A stretch of 6,866 nucleotides of DNA from Rhodospirillaceae bacterium (GTDB lineage Bacteria; Pseudomonadota; Alphaproteobacteria; Puniceispirillales; Puniceispirillaceae): positions 75,679 to 82,544 of the forward strand of contig PCBG01000010.1 of assembly GCA_002731315.1 (NCBI GenBank), read 5' to 3'. The position numbers and the translations under genes were made by a program. Shown in pieces: positions 5,622 to 6,866 of this stretch (position 1 is its first letter; every line of letters starts with the position of its first letter). The notes beneath the pieces were generated by a model that saw nothing but the letters and a program-made list of their open reading frames with translations, did not search any database and was not told the DNA's origin.

Positions 5622-6866
5622 TCACGACCGGGTTTTTGCTTTTCTCGTCTTGCGTGCCTTGGCGCCCTTGCCCTTTGCCAGCTTTTTGGACCTGCCAGGC
5701 TTGCCGTTCCGGGGCTTGTTGTTTTTTGCGCGCTTGCCACCGCCATCAACATAGGCCAGCAAAATGCCACCATTGATGGGCGTCACCTCGACGACAAGGA
5801 CATCCAGCCGATCGCCGACACGAAATTTGGCCCGGCTATGCCGTCCAATGATTTCCATGCCATTTTCAGTCAGTACATAATAATCGTCGGGGAAAGACCG
5901 GATCGGCAAAAATCCGTCGGCCGACCCGTCATTCAGCGACACAAAGGCACCGGCGCCGGTAAGCCCGGCGATCACACCAGCCACGACATTGCCGGTTTCG
6001 CCCGCGAACAGGGCCGCGGCAAAACGGTCAATGGTGCGCCTTTCTGCACCAGCGGCACGCGTCTCTGTTTCGGAGATATGCGTGCAATCCTCGGCCAAGG
6101 TTGCAGGATTGGCGGCGCCAAGACCGTCCTTTGTCTGTTTTGTGGTGGCAGCGTCGACCAGCGCACGATGAACAAGCAGATCCGAATAGCGCCGGATCGG
6201 TGAGGTGAAATGGGCGTAATGCTGCAGCGCCAAACCGAAATGGCCAATATTCTCGACAGAGTATATTGCCTTGGACTGGCTTCGCAGCACAGCTTCATTG
6301 ACCATGGTTTCGTCTTCGCTGTCAGACACATGGTCGAGGATGCTGTTGAAATGGTGTGGGCGCAGCACCTGTCCGCGCGCCAGCTTTGCGCCGACAGCCT
6401 GTGCCAGGTCACGCAAACCCTCGGTTTTTTCGGGGTCAGGCATGTCATGCACTCGAAAGACACAAGGCCGGCCGGCCTTTATCAGCGTTTTGGCAGCTGC
6501 GACATTTGCCGCGATCATGAAATCCTCAATTAGGCGCTGTGACGCGCTTTGCGCGCGTTTGGAAATAGAGACGGGCGTTCCATCATCATCCAGAACGACA
6601 CGCCGTTCTTTCAGATTCAGCGCGAGCGGTTCCCGGTGGGAACGGGCGATGCCCAATGCCTGCCACGCGCCTGCAAGATTGTCATAGATCGCCGGGGCAA
6701 TCCCGATATCGGCAGCCGATGCCGAGCCATCATGAACGGCCTGAAAAGCGTCATAGGTCAATCGCGCCGATGACCGGATCAACGCCCTGTGGAACCGGCT
6801 GTCCTGCATTTCACCACCGGCATCAATCCAGATTTCAGCAACCATGGCGGCACGTGTTTCATTCGG
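5622..6866 (-). CDS. rnr: Ribonuclease R, C-terminal part (5' end beyond the window)
   Basis: The reading frame is open from the right edge to a TGA at 5622-5624, giving the last 414 residues of an RNase II/R-family exoribonuclease that degrades structured RNA from the 3' end. Visible parts, numbered from the edge, are: the RNB domain with SSARLTYD near 32-39, LIEDFMIAAN near 112-121 and the signature HFTSPIRRYSDLLVHRAL starting at 219; an S1 RNA-binding domain at about 290-375 (VVAGVIAGLTGAGAFVSL); and a lysine/arginine-rich tail of about 38 residues that is roughly half K or R. This S1 plus basic tail arrangement indicates RNase R rather than RNase II. The N-terminal cold-shock domains and the catalytic aspartates lie outside the window. 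The in-frame ATG at 6845 is internal (MVAEIWID is preceded by PNETRAA). topA is a likely upstream neighbour by analogy. Confidence 0.94.
   Translation of the reverse strand, partial: PNETRAAMVAEIWIDAGGEMQDSRFHRALIRSSARLTYDAFQAVHDGSASAADIGIAPAIYDNLAGAWQALGIARSHREPLALNLKERRVVLDDDGTPVSISKRAQSASQRLIEDFMIAANVAAAKTLIKAGRPCVFRVHDMPDPEKTEGLRDLAQAVGAKLARGQVLRPHHFNSILDHVSDSEDETMVNEAVLRSQSKAIYSVENIGHFGLALQHYAHFTSPIRRYSDLLVHRALVDAATTKQTKDGLGAANPATLAEDCTHISETETRAAGAERRTIDRFAAALFAGETGNVVAGVIAGLTGAGAFVSLNDGSADGFLPIRSFPDDYYVLTENGMEIIGRHSRAKFRVGDRLDVLVVEVTPINGGILLAYVDGGGKRAKNNKPRNGKPGRSKKLAKGKGAKARKTRKAKTRS

Noticed and set aside
5262..6203. A 313-codon plus-strand open frame
   Set aside because: It runs antisense across the ROK start, rpmG and rnr, all of which are clearly recognisable. 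Its translation resembles no protein family I know and is best explained as a high-GC shadow frame.
1..6866. tRNA, rRNA, CRISPR, transposon or phage sequences
   Set aside because: I looked for repeated units, transposase or integrase motifs and cloverleaf-like stems and found none. All long stretches are explained by the listed genes.

Overview
The window looks like a piece of ordinary chromosome from an alphaproteobacterium of moderate GC content. The evidence is a DUF1849/EipB periplasmic protein (a family essentially confined to Alphaproteobacteria), a short HdaA-type DnaA regulator next to a DUF2066 gene, an alphaproteobacterial cysteine-free ribosomal protein L33, and an rnr-rpmG neighbourhood. 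I cannot place it below class level. I see no phage, transposon, CRISPR, tRNA or rRNA sequence.

Layout. Bases 2-1481 hold two tightly spaced plus-strand genes: the 3' part of a DUF2066 gene, then hda, whose product is an AAA+ regulator of replication initiation. Bases 1532-2235 hold a decayed short-chain dehydrogenase/reductase (SDR) gene. It has lost its nucleotide-binding N-terminus and carries an amber codon and a frameshift. Bases 2260-3450 hold rnd (ribonuclease D) on the minus strand. It is divergent from a plus-strand eipB/DUF1849 gene (3556-4395), and a perfect TATAAT lies between them. The eipB gene converges on a minus-strand cluster across a long hairpin (4401-4444). Read in transcriptional order, that cluster is the 3' two-thirds or so of rnr (ribonuclease R, running off the right edge), rpmG (L33), and a ROK-family sugar-kinase homologue (4440-5336).

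Themes. Most intact genes are housekeeping: replication control (Hda), RNA decay and processing (RNase D, RNase R), translation (L33) and envelope integrity (EipB). The accessory elements are the SDR pseudogene and the ROK protein. The ROK protein keeps the family's zinc motif but lacks the catalytic aspartate and the N-terminal phosphate-binding motif, so it is probably not a working sugar kinase. I do not see a convincing undescribed multi-gene system here. The ROK pseudo-kinase candidate is the most interesting item, followed by the pseudogene scar between hda and rnd, where many alphaproteobacteria carry ppk and ppx.
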